This document shows positions 37,119 to 48,165 of a stretch of 64,000 bases of DNA, one piece after another. Position numbers and translations under genes: made by a program. The notes beneath the pieces were generated by a model. It ran no database searches. It was given only the letters and a program-made list of their open reading frames with translations, and was not told the DNA's origin. The stretch spans positions 190,428 through 254,427 of the forward strand of contig LUCM01004929.1 in the NCBI GenBank assembly GCA_008360955.1, given 5' to 3'. Every line of letters begins with the position of its first letter. Within the stretch, counting starts at the first letter, position 1. The stretch comes from Fasciolopsis buskii. Lineage: Eukaryota > Platyhelminthes > Trematoda > Plagiorchiida > Fasciolidae.

Positions 37119-37227
37119 CAGGAAGTAGTATCTGGATGCGTAAACAAAATTAGCCCGGGAGCACACGACCGGTTTCGCGGTTATTGTCGCTCGTCAGGTA
37201 TGCGTACCCGATGCTCTCTTGTCTAAA

Positions 37228-37247
37228 CATATATATATATATATATA
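37228..37247. repeat. AT microsatellite at the gypsy remnant edge
   Basis: About 20 bp of AT repeats placed immediately before the gypsy 3' remnant. Together with the tract at 37079 it brackets 110 bp of unrecognised DNA. Confidence 0.9.
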
Positions 37248-37249
37248 CG

Positions 37250-37900
37250 TTGCACAGGTTTGTATACGGATAATGTGCCTCGGAATCATGGTGAAGAATG
37301 GAAGCAATGGACGAAAGACGAGAAAGAAAAAAAACCAATGTGTAGAATACACAACACATGCCAGTTCTGTCCTCCTTCCCCATATCACTGGCCATCCAAC
37401 GGGATCCATGAATCCTCTGTTGGCTTGGTACCACCCGCTTGCTCAAACCGAAGTAGAAGGATGAATTAAGGGACTCTACTCCGAATTCTTGACCAAGGCA
37501 ACAAGGCGGTCTGAGGGTCATCTAACCTACCAGGGACCGGGGACTGACTGTTCAGTTCATACGCCTTTCATCCTGGGTGTCCAGTACAACCATTCACGAA
37601 GGACGCCGGTGAGCACACAGTCGTAGTATGCTTCGCATGGCGCCTGTGGTTGGTTTTGAATTGGGGTTTGGCCAACAGCCCTAGGCAGATTATCAGTGAT
37701 CGGTCAACCGCCGTGGAGGGCGCCGTGTGTTCGTCTTCGTCCTGTCAGTTTAGTAGGAACATCACCACGAGAAGGCAATGCACAGGTCTTCCTCGGCAGA
37801 GGCTATTTAAGACGTCGGTCACCTGGGAGCATTTGGACAGGAGTTCAGAACTGATAGTCAACTCCGAATCTGAGAGATCCAACCCCGATCAAGCTGAGGC
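37250..37900 (+). pseudogene. Gypsy integrase 3' end and downstream region, copy 1
   Basis: Remnant of the end of a gypsy pol. PYHWPSNGIHES near 37378-37413 resembles the PYHPxSNGxxE block with the third catalytic residue of integrase. The later part (about 37465-37670) contains the region that normally encodes the helical end of the core, and AMLRMAP-like residues near 37625. Stops and frame changes are frequent. The strongest support is comparison within the window: 37465-37860 is similar over its length to 46320-46740 (shared landmarks GGACTCTACT/GGCTCTACTG, GTTCAGTTCATA/GTTCGGTTCATA, GTGGTTGGTTTTGAATTGG / GTGGCTGGTTTAGAATTGG). The two are therefore copies of one repeat family. Confidence 0.5.
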
Positions 37901-38240
37901 ATTTGGAGATAATAACAAGGTCAATGCAAAGAAAAAATAAATGTTCAATTATTTTAACCAACTTGGAAAGAATATCAGCCCATTTGAACGATCCTTGTTT
38001 CTTGCTCTCGCATGTGATTGTGCAGCTCGGTATCGTTGCGTGCACACTTCCTAAATTGGTTCCTCATCCGCGACATGGATGCAGTCAGTTGCAAGCCCAT
38101 AAACTTCTTTTTTTCGTCTTTTATGATGCACCTGCCAATTGGGACGTCAGGTAATCAATCCATCATCTGAAATCGGATGATTGATCTTTTCCAATGGTGG
38201 AAATGAAAAGCAACTTGAAATCTATAAAACTAATACTTAC

Positions 38241-38509
38241 TTTCGTTTATGACGGGGGTTCTTCCGAGATTGCCATAACAAAACGAGGGGAATGGAGCAA
38301 ATGCACCTGAGGACCGTTTTTTCCTTTTCGCATCACTTGTCCTTAGTAGTTTCCTATGGAAAATATTCCCAACACTAAAAGGGTCTACAGTTTCATTACT
38401 AATGAAGCGAGTGATTTCTTTTCCAGTTTTCGTATGACAAAGAACGGTAAAATTTTCGCCGACTTTACGTGCAATTGAGGTCATTTTTCGATGTTTGCAT
38501 TTATGTGTG
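38241..38509 (-). CDS. Candidate internal exon of an unidentified gene
   Basis: On the minus strand an 88- to 89-codon open stretch (enclosing frame 38517-38230) ends in CATAAACGAAA followed by GTAAGTATT, a consensus splice donor. An acceptor-like AG lies at 38510-38511 (TTCAGTGTGGGCAG). The protein begins with a basic segment, then has VGENFTVLCHTKTGKE, which loosely recalls the B strand of an immunoglobulin-like domain, and ends with GRTPVINE. Codons show no simple-sequence bias. Against it: no partner exon was found, the acceptor lacks a good pyrimidine tract, and I recognise no family. Treat as a candidate only; the exon boundaries are inferred. Confidence 0.25.
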
Positions 38510-38517
38510 CTGCCCAC

Positions 38518-39929
38518 ACTGAAGCCTCAGTTGTAGAGACGCTACATGACTCCCCAACGCATGCAGTCTCCGATGCTTTGGATAAAAGCAAACAACAGTG
38601 TCACGTGATCCCTGTGTCGGGTTATGCATGATCGATGACCGACCGGCGTAAGTACGGATCAGGCAAACACAAGATGACCGAGTCCAACAAGCCGGTGTGA
38701 TCGGGGTGTGGAGTCGAGTGCAGAGAGTAAGAGGTGAAATATCTTGCTAGCTGAATGCTTAAATTTTCGGACTAAACAGTATGGTAGGATGAGATAATCA
38801 TGGTCACTTGACTCCAAGTCCAGCCAATTGTTTCCGAATATATGAATACGTAATTATATGCATGTATAAATAGATAGACATGCATATCATGCACATACTG
38901 TGCATTCATGTGCACTTCTGAGCTTGTATCCAACTCTCCATGGACAACGAATGATGCTACTACCATCTAAATTCTCGAGTTGAAGCCACCTTGGCTAGAA
39001 AATCCGCTGTTTTCATCTATTTTACGTTGAAAACCATCTGATTACGTTGCGGACAGAATCAGGAAGTTTGTGCGATCGAACACTTTCGCGAAGTTTCGTA
39101 TCAACTTGGATGAGCTGACTGATTTTGAACCTATTGTACAATTCCGATAACTTCTCACTCATGTGCTCCGGTTTCGATTTCAACCTTATGGGAATGATTT
39201 CTAAAAGCAAAAAAGGGAGAAGAAAGCACGAACGAACAAACGGTCCTAAATAGTAAGAACGTCTCCAAACGCGACGCGTAACCATGCCATCCAGTGTATC
39301 GAAATCCCCCTCACCACCACCACCCGATGGGATCGATCCCAGCCCGAGACTCAAAGTCTACCCATTCCGCCCTGTGTACCTTTTCTACGCCACGTGGATT
39401 GATCATTTTTACTTGGTGCTGCTGCTTTTGAAAACAGCACACAAACATACACACAGTGGGAGTTGTTTCCCCATCGGCTTGAGCATTGCATATGCCCAAC
39501 CAACTGGGTCACCTAGAATGAGGAGGGGTTGAACGCTGTGGTGTGGTATCCCGTATCTAATCTCGGTGCTCGAGGATTACTTGAGTTGTGCGCAGGCAGG
39601 CGGATGTAAAACTTGTGCTTCCAGTTTTCTTTCATTTTTCTTCCAATACGGTTTGCTAGTTGATTTGCACCTGCCGGAGACGTGAACCATCGATTGACAT
39701 AATCATCATTCGCTCACAGTTGGTCACTCTTTCCGCACTCATTCCCCTTTTGTTTCACCGTAACAATTCATTTTTCCCCCTTCCTCATAGGCTGGACTCT
39801 CACAGTTGCCTCGGCCATGAATCAATAGCAGCTGACTTTAGTTTGGCAACCTTTAGTAATCCCAGTCTGTTTCTGACGTTGGCTGCAATTTAGTCGCTTA
39901 CGTAACTCATCGTCCAACCTCGGAGTGTA
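38518..39929. other. No recognisable gene
   Basis: Short frames only. The segment 39280-39530 has overlapping 62-110 codon frames on both strands, driven partly by CACCACCACC simple sequence. Confidence 0.4.
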
Positions 39930-40100
39930 TGGGTCCGAAAGGAGCACAGTCGAGCTTTGACTGTTACACGTTTGTAGAATTGATCCAATTGTTGAGAATC
40001 CTGGACCTCAGCGGGATTCGAACCCACACATGGACGCCATCCACGCATTTGTACTTTGTGTGTTCTACCAACGGGGCAATGAGTCTATGTCGGGCGGTGT
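39930..40100 (-). mobile_element. Possible third tRNA-derived repeat (single copy seen)
   Basis: On the minus strand, from about 40075, a tRNA-like pattern is seen: ACTCATTGCCCCGTTGGTAG (D-arm-like), then GTGTGGGTTCGAATCCCGC, a perfect B box at 40016-40026 inside a T-arm, then CTGAGGTCC, which pairs partly with the upstream GACTCATTG region. Differences from a canonical tRNA (poor acceptor pairing, no clear anticodon arm) argue for a SINE head or tRNA pseudogene. The downstream part to about 39930 has no second copy in the window, so its 3' limit is a guess. Confidence 0.35.
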
Positions 40101-43100
40101 TCGAACATTAGGCGTGAGGACCAACGGTGACTGAAACTGTGCAAGCACATGACATCCACCAGTAGTGAGCTTTTGGCAATTTGACTGCCCAAGCAGGATT
40201 TACTTATGAATCAAAAGCACTCACTGTTTCCTGAATTAGTACGGTGACAATTGGAAGCGGTTTTGTTTCGGATCGCCTTGTTGCTATGCATCGCTTAAAC
40301 ATTCGTTTGTCAGAAGAAATGGCATTAGATTTTGTCGGAACTGATAGATGCAATTCATCTTGTGCTTCTGTTTGCAGATTTAGATACTTCATTTATGTTC
40401 GATATGCGTTCTACATCCTTGAGATCTTGGAAGATGCTACAGGGTCGCCCCGGGGTTGAAAGCGAACTCCAAATCTCTTCGACCTATATCGTAATCAGTG
40501 GATATACTATCCCCAGCGAACCGGGTTTATTTTCATCCTACTTTCGAACTGTCTTGTTTCTTCGTCCTTGCTTATTCATTAGTCTACGGACTGACCAAGC
40601 ACACTATTTGAGATGAGCGTACCAGGAATGAACGTTCTAACGAAAAGTGTCAGATGTTCACATTAGTAATTTAGAACTATAACAATTACGGGTACTCATG
40701 GTGGCTGATTTTGCGTAATGTGTTTTACCGGAACTGATCTTTGAGGACTATGGACGAAAGAGTAATCTCGACAACAATGATGATGATGGTGATGATGATG
40801 TTGATGTTGCCAGCACATTTTTGATGCCAGAGACATCAAAACAAATGGTGGTTAACAATAAGTTTTTTACTGGCTGCTTCTAGTTTATGCCTAACTCGCT
40901 ATAAACTGCATTCTGTTTGGTTAAACTCACAGATGTGGCTATTTTTTCCTCTCTGAACCCGCACAGTTGGAGCTGTTTACCACATTCATTTTCAGCAACT
41001 GATATTTCCTTTCTGACAATCCGGGCACAAACTTATTGGGGAGGGAGTATAAGGCCTAATTAGTACCAATCCCATAACGCGATTCCATCGGACACTATTG
41101 GAACTGGCTTAAACCGGTCGGTCGACTTTATTTGGTGAGAAGTTTTCTTGTTCTTCAAGTGTAGACCAGTAATTTACAGAATCACAGTTAAATTCGGCAG
41201 GGATCCTGAGGTGAACAGAACTGTTCCAATCTGTTCAGTGCTCGAAACCGTCGGCTTTTCACGCTAGTGCTTCGGTTCTGGTCACTACCGCGCGGGACCA
41301 TCTTCGCAAGAGTGACGAAGGAAAAATCGGTTACTTGATTCCGCCTAGCGTTTTTTTTCTAACGACTGCGAAGATCCATTTTCGACCCATGCCTACCCAT
41401 GTCATCTCAAATGATCTACGATACGAACTTAAAAATGAAAAGAAGAATTTGAATGCTAGAATGCCACTCACTCTAGCACGCAGCCATAGGAATAAAGCTC
41501 TCCTTTAGTTGCATTCGTATCACCACTTGTCCAAGCTCCATTCCGTGGAAGTGTCCTACATAATTCAGTCCAGTAATTGTTCTTACACAGAGCAGTCTAT
41601 GGGCTCAGATACCACTACATTTTTTCCAAAATCATAATCGAATCAAACCAACCGGTCGTCCACTTCTCACTCACCTCAGAGAACAACGTACGCCAAGAGT
41701 TTTCCAATTCTGAACTTATATGACACACTACTTGAACATCTTAGCCTGTCTAAATTCAGCTCACGTTCCAAGAATTCGGCACTCGATCGTAGTGCTCTGC
41801 TTCCGACTGCAACAATACGGCAAAGATGTCGATGTTCAAATAGCCATAGACATTGTTTATCATTATTCACCCAGGACGACCGTTATTGATCGGCTTACAT
41901 GTTGGCTAGCCGAACCCAGAAGTAGTGTGCACTCGGTCACAACTTTTGCCCCACCTTGATGTCGCAAACTATGCCAAAATTCCAACGGGTCTTCTGTGCA
42001 TCCGACAATATTTTGTCTACTAACTGACCCTGTCCTGGTCACTGTTCTCTCCTACCAATAATTAATTCGGCTTTATACCAAAACAGGTCCTTCAGGATCA
42101 CTTTGGAGCCGTAAACCAATGCTCCCGGAAAATCGATAGCCATGCTAATTTCACAATTGTCTAGGAAAATGTATCATTTCACTTTATGAATAATTTCACT
42201 TAGAATCAATGCACTGTCTGTCTATTTCCAAGTCAGACATTCCCCTGTCTGAACAAACAGTAATATGGCCCTTTTAACACACGAATATAAGTCTACAGGG
42301 TATCTGTAGAATTGTTTTTTCACCTGATCGATACGCATGTTTTTGTCTGTGCTGTACGCATATCCGTATTCGTATTGCTTGCTTTGACCACGGGGACGTT
42401 TTTTACTCGGTGTAAATAACCAAAAGCACAAATTGTTCACGATTTCGTCTATACCGGAACAAAACGGGACAATCCCCAAAAGGACACCCGCTGGTATGGG
42501 AAATCCAATTGTTTTTCGTTTAAATCCGTCCAGGTTTTGTGGGTTTTCCTCTCAATTCGTTTTCCACTTTTAATTTCGTGTTTGACTTCACTATCCATGT
42601 AAGCATTTGCGATCGGCGACTAGGCCGAAATAACCTCAGAAAATCTTTCTTTCATTTTGTTCCCAATATTCGGCCTCCATTTTTTTGCAGTGACATCCAG
42701 GGGACGGCAGAATTGAATTAGTGGCTCACTCAATGGATATCGATTATTTTGGGCTTTAAATTGTTTTCTTAGTCAATTTATTCGAAAGTTTTGATGTTTT
42801 AAGTTAGGCTTTCCGGTTTGTTGTCAAAGGAAATTAGTTCCGCCCCTTCACCTAGTAGATGTTATTCATTTTACTAATCAACGATCTTAAATGAAAAAGA
42901 AAAAAACAACACATGTATGATGCTTGCTCTGAATTTTCTCCTATTGCTCGTCTGTTTATGTATGTTCGTTGTTGGCACGAAGCGAGTTATCCCTAAGCCC
43001 TAGTGCTAACGCGCATCGTTCACACACAACCAAACAACCGGGACTTGCGTTTCATTCGTGCGTTAATTAGCAAATTAACAATCAGCTAATTCTCTGTTAA

Positions 43101-46100
43101 ACGGATACGAATTGTCGAAAAGACAATTATGTGTCTTCCCAGATTTCCGTGCTCTAAAATGTACTACGACCACTGGCGGCCGCGGCTTTTAGCTTGCGAC
43201 AGGGTGCTCCTGTTACACGCCTAATCATCGTGTGAAGAAGTTAGATTCTCCGCGACTGCTGTGTTTTACAATTGATTTATACATGAATTTGGCCTTGTGA
43301 ACCACTCATCCTTGTGTATTGGTGGTGTTCTACTAATGTGGTCATATTTTCGGTGCTGTTGTTTGAGAGTTTCCCGTGCAAATATCCTATCTGGCAAATC
43401 GCGGACTCTTCTCGCATGAATTGTTCTCGAATTCCCATGTCTTTCATCTTTCCTACGGTGTTTCATCGGGTTTTACATACTCGCCTATTTGTCCGACTTG
43501 ATTTGATAGTTTCATTCGCACTTTGGGCAAAAATCATTTAGACGCATGCCGCCAGTCGCGTGGGTGCGCAAGTCACACACACCTAGGTCGGTTGCTTGGG
43601 CAATTCATCCTGACATCGTGACATTCAAACATCTTAGTACCCGTTTTCCCCCTCGCTTGTTTCGGTTCTTTTGAGTTTCATACTTGAAAATGTTCGAAAA
43701 TCTCTCTCGTCTCCTTATCCCGTCCATTTTGCGGCCAATCCAACCCCCTCGATTTTCAGCTGTCTGACTCGACCAGCTGGTCGTATTTTGTTGTCAGTCT
43801 GTGTGATTTTTTTTCTCCTAGTCATACGTTTGCTTCCGTCCTACATTCTTTTCATCCTTGCTTATTCAAACAGGCACGTGACTGCGAGCCCACGTATGCG
43901 CGCGCACACCATTTGGTCTCGCGTCGGGAATAAAGTCAGACACCAATGGCATTTACATAGGGCATTTGCTGACTACGTGATATGTAAACACCACAACTAC
44001 CTAGACTGTATCCACCCCTAGTGTTAATGTTCACGTACCTTAAACCGATACGCGTTGGTCTAACAAAGATCACTTAGGGATCATTCACCAGTCGACCAAT
44101 CGCTTACGCTAGTGAAAATGGCATTCGTTTAATTGTTTCGTTAGAACAACTGACTTGATTTGGCACCCAACTGGCATTGATCTGTCAAAGCTATTCGACC
44201 GAAAATTAGGGGAAAAGATTAGTCATTTACAACTGAGCCTTTACGAATTCCCGCTTTTCTCATGATGAGATTTGCAAACTGTTTGGGACACGTGTGTAAA
44301 GCTACTTTTTTAACCAAGAATCGCGACGAAAAAAGAACACGATCGCGAGGTCTCAATTGGCTAACCTTTATGTTGCGCAACACCTCAGCCATATTCAAGT
44401 GGGATATTGTCCAATTGGCTCACTGAGTGAACTTCATCGCTGACAGACCTTGTAACGTGGGGGCGAGAGGCACTTACCGGAACTTCTCGAGAATTGCTTT
44501 GGAAAATTGAGCCAATCCGAGGTTTCTTGACTGGTTTATTGTAGAATGCAGGACTTGGATGAACCAAAACTACCCGAAAACCAAAAGGTAAGAAACTGCG
44601 GTGCTGAATCCTAATTGCAACATGTTCGTACGCGTGAACTGCCTTAAACTCGAAACAGAAGCAGAGATCGAGCGAGATGGCCAGTGTTACAATCGAATAG
44701 TGTTGATTTACGAACAATACGGTTATGTAAGCCGTTACTCACGAGTCACCGGAGTCTAAATGCAAGTTCCATTCAAATCTGCACTTTGTGCTCACGATTC
44801 GTATTCTCGTGCGGGAGATAGAACCCAGTGCTTTTATCATTGGCATGAGAATAACCCAATAGGAAAGGCATGTTTTCTCATTCGTTTTCCTAAAGCCCAT
44901 CGGGTAAATCGCGGTGTTTAATTGGATTCAATGTTTGCCACCTTGAAGATCAGAAGTTCGAACATCAACCCTGCCAATAACTTCGGTAGTAGATGGGAAT
45001 TCGCTGTTGCCCGGCCCATCTCTTGGCCGCTCCGGGTCATGGTTGCCGGTTCTCTGCGTGTGCTGCGGATGACAGAAGCCACTGTGAATTTCCCTTATCT
45101 GAGTGAGAAATTTTGTGCCCCGCACTAGTATCTTGGCCTCCTGAAGTTGAAAAAGATCTGTTCTTGCCTAGGGGAGGAGAAGCGGCGATTGACGAGATTT
45201 CGGCAACTTCTGAAGAATAGGCTCGAAAACATATATTTGTCAAAACAATATTGTCGGTAAAAGTACTGATAACCTAGCAATTTCAGTTTTCAAGGTAAAA
45301 CTTGCCTTGAGAAAGATTACCCACGGTAGTCGAAACGTTGGCAGATTACATCTACCAGCAATGCTGTGTTATTAACATTATATCATTCAAAATTAAAACT
45401 AATACATGACGCATCGATTTTTCGATACACTCCTTGCGTCATTTGGTCCTGGTGTATTTTACTTTGTTTATGAAATTACATCATCTTTTCCGATCCAAGG
45501 CAGCTGAACTAGTGTTTTGTACTCAATCCATGCGACTATGCCTGACGCCAACATATTCACTTGGCAATCTCTCTGGTTGAGATTCGAAATCGACTCGTAA
45601 TCCAACTATCACGTATATGGATGAAGGGGGAGGCTCATCGCTTGTTTTCTCTCGAGCTTTTCTTAATCCGGTCATGCCGAAACGTGACCTGGGCGGTATG
45701 TCACACGTGATCTTATTACCTGTTCACGAGTTTTCATTCTCTTCCCCATAGTCGTGCGATGGCACGTGATCGGTGTCCTCGCGACCTTTTTGTCCCGCGA
45801 TGACTATAAGCGTGCAAAAAGAGAATGACAGAGCTCATTTGCTTTACTTAATTCCACACCGAAAAATGATGAGAATCGCCTCTTTGTTATTTGTGCGTTT
45901 TTATTCCGGATTGTTGACATCAAGAGGAGCGGTTAGAGTACATCTGTATAAAGAACAAATCTCGAGTTCAAAACCCAATATTGTTTGTCATGCAGAGAAG
46001 CGATTCTTTTCCTCTCCGAACATGTTCCGATTCGAACGTCAAAGAATAGGGAACAGACAATCACGATTCATTTTCACAATCAGTTTGATTTGTCACTCAA

Positions 46101-46309
46101 CCTAGGACCATACATTTGTCTTAGATTATTTCCCAAACAAATGGCCCGACTGGCACGTCAACAAAAAACAAACAAGCTGTCATTTTTAGCATGGCGATTA
46201 CAATGCTGTTTATAGCTCTGTTGTGCTTCACTCTCCCTCCCTACCCGTGCTATCGGTTAAACATTTTAAGTGATCGTGATAGCTATCGGTTGTCAAGATC
46301 GAAACAGAC
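40101..46309. other. Six kilobases with no recognisable gene or transposon
   Basis: A GAT-rich simple tract lies at 40776-40806. Open frames of 75-116 codons occur (43671-44021 + with a hydrophobic run, 44385-44717 -, 45773-46105 +), none with motif or convincing splice pairs. A segment near 45297-45340 (CTTGCCTTGAGAAAGATTAC then CGAAACGTTGG) has the style of transposon 3' ends but could not be assigned. Confidence 0.35.
40776..40806. repeat. GAT trinucleotide tract
   Basis: About 31 bp of GAT/GGT repeats, interrupted. Confidence 0.85.
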
Positions 46310-46745
46310 GGTTAATCTAGAGGCTCTACTGAGAGCTCTTGACCAAAACGTGTAACCTGCGACATAATGACTCAGTCGGAGGAAGTCGTAATCCATTAGG
46401 ATCCTGCGATTAATTGTTCGGTTCATATGCATTTCGGATACAGTTAAACATCCCTAGTGCTCGGTGAGTCTCTCCGTCACAGACCCCGGTGGTCATGGTA
46501 GCTTCGCAAGCGTCCGTGGCTGGTTTAGAATTGGAATTTGGACGTCTTTCCCAGAACACACCTCTCAGTCAACCCGTTGAATGGCTGTGAGAAACAGCCT
46601 TCATCTTCGGAATTTAGTGGACGCTCCGCCATCAGGCGGTCGTGAAGAGGTCCTCCTCAGCGAAGGTTGTCTGAGACGCCTCGTCACTTGGGCGGTATGT
46701 CGGGAAGTAGTTGGGGTTAGTAACCAACTCGGAGCTTGAGACACC
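46310..46745 (+). pseudogene. Gypsy integrase 3' region, copy 2
   Basis: Second copy of the repeat at 37465-37860, same strand. The similarity starts near 46318 (GAGGCTCTACTGAGAGCTCT) and continues through the GTTCGGTTCATATGC, GCTTCGCAAG and GGTTTAGAATTGGAATTTGG segments to GTAACCAACTCGGAG near 46735. All frames have stops. It is more weakly recognisable as integrase than copy 1 because the region holding the glutamate motif is absent; without copy 1 I would not have called it. It ends about 920 bp before the foldback element. Confidence 0.45.
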
Positions 46746-47664
46746 CATACGTGACTACTCGTATTATCCAAATTAATTGCCAGAATATCCAAGGCTCAAA
46801 AATGAACTCTCCTAGAAATAGAAAGACGACTTGGGTACAGCCAATTCGTACCGCGCCTGAATTCCGTTGATATTCATCAAATGAACTACGTGGAAGCATG
46901 ACAAACAAAAATTTGTTTGCTTGCATCCAGAAAATCCAGACTGGTGGGCAAACTTCAAGTGACTCCAATTCTCCTTGAGTGGTTAGAAGTAGTCATTTCG
47001 TAGGCCTATCATTCACCTCGTTTTATTCTAACTTTAAGTGCTCCACTGATCTTTGTCAGAGTAAAACGCCATTTGTTGCGATGAACTATTTAGTAAGTTG
47101 GTTTGTAGTCTTTATTGAACAACGCGACTTATTGCAGCATTCTGGATGTGAACATCACTTCCCGGCAGCCTTCCCGATGATTCGTGTTGTCCGGAAATCC
47201 GGTTTCACGTTTCGAAAAGTTGGAGGAGACGAATTGATTCGAACAGATAAATCGAAGCAACTCTCTGTATGACTACTACACGTACTCCGTTGGCCTTCCC
47301 CTACTGTACGGTCAATTGTCAATTCATTCTTGCTCATGATTAAGCATATTTGACAGCCGCGCATAGGGGTTTCTGCCGCTCGACCACTATTGGTCAGTTA
47401 TGCATGACTAAGCAGTGCGGCACGTGATCCCTCCTCTCGGTTCGAGAGAGAGTGAAACACTTAACACACGAGCTCGAAAGCAGTACAATGTAGCCCGTGG
47501 ATCGATCGTTGCAAACTGGGAGGTCGCCTGATTTATATACCCAAAAACAGTGACCAAGATGATGACTGAAGTTCTCGCCGTTTCGATTGCCCTGCCTCAG
47601 TCGGACAAACACACTGAACTAGAAAAAGTTATCGTACATGGGCAATATATCTTTTACACGATAT
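46746..47664. other. No recognisable gene; contains a micro-exon-like segment
   Basis: One 97-codon frame on + (46979-47272) contains the segment annotated at 47060-47092. Otherwise featureless. Confidence 0.35.
47060..47092 (+). other. Possible 33-nt micro-exon
   Basis: Preceded by a strong acceptor context (TTTTATTCTAACTTTAAG, then CTTTGTCAG, with a CTAAC branch-point word about 30 nt upstream) and followed by GTAAGTTGG, a near-perfect donor. The enclosed 33 nt is a multiple of three and open in the surrounding frame. Flatworm genomes are known to use very short symmetrical exons, so the arrangement is worth recording, but a single such segment can arise by chance and no companion exons were found. 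Confidence 0.15.
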
Positions 47665-48165
47665 CATTTCAAGATTGAATTCGGGAAAAATAACATTGAA
47701 ATGAGAAACTGCCAATTAAATGTGAGGAACTGTAAATTTTTAATTTGAGGACAAGCGGTTGTGATAAATCTCGCTCGCCTCCTGCTACATCTCAATGGCC
47801 AATTAGGGACAGCAATCATAATTCGTCGCCTGTCTCCTCAAGATCCTCGTGAAATGAACTAAGATGACCGTGCACCCTAGTTGCCTCGCCCAAATTTCAA
47901 ACCTCAGTCGGGCATCGTGCAGTCGAAAGTCAATGTGGTTCGGCGATTTGCGCCAGACGTCCAAGCTGCACAAAAATCAATGAACCCAAAATCACGTGAT
48001 CAATCATGGGATGGTGGCTGATATTCTCATTTAGCCTATGAGATGTACGGGAGGCGAGCGAGACTTACCACAGCCGCTTGTTCTCAAATTAAACTTGCGG
48101 ATTCTCACTTTCAATCTACAGTTCCTCATCTCAGTGTTGATTTTTCTGAATTTAATCTTGAAATG
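47665..48165. mobile_element. Foldback / MITE-like element with ~130-bp inverted repeats
   Basis: A 501-bp unit whose ends are long inverted repeats. The left arm starts CATTTCAAGATTGAATTC at 47665; the reverse complement of the right end, from 48165, starts CATTTCAAGATTAAATTC. The similarity continues for about 130 bp (for example TTTAATTTGAGGACAAGCGG against TTTAATTTGAGAACAAGCGG, and TCTCGCTCGCCTCC in both), at roughly 80 per cent identity by eye. The central 230 bp has no coding frame. Known: this layout fits non-autonomous DNA transposons of the foldback or MITE type. No clear target-site duplication was read, and no transposase is nearby. The transcript of either strand would form a long imperfect hairpin. 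Confidence 0.75.

Noticed and set aside
43671..44021. 116-codon forward frame with hydrophobic stretch
   Set aside because: T-rich DNA gives Phe/Leu/Ile-rich frames by composition; no motif, start context or splice pair supports it.
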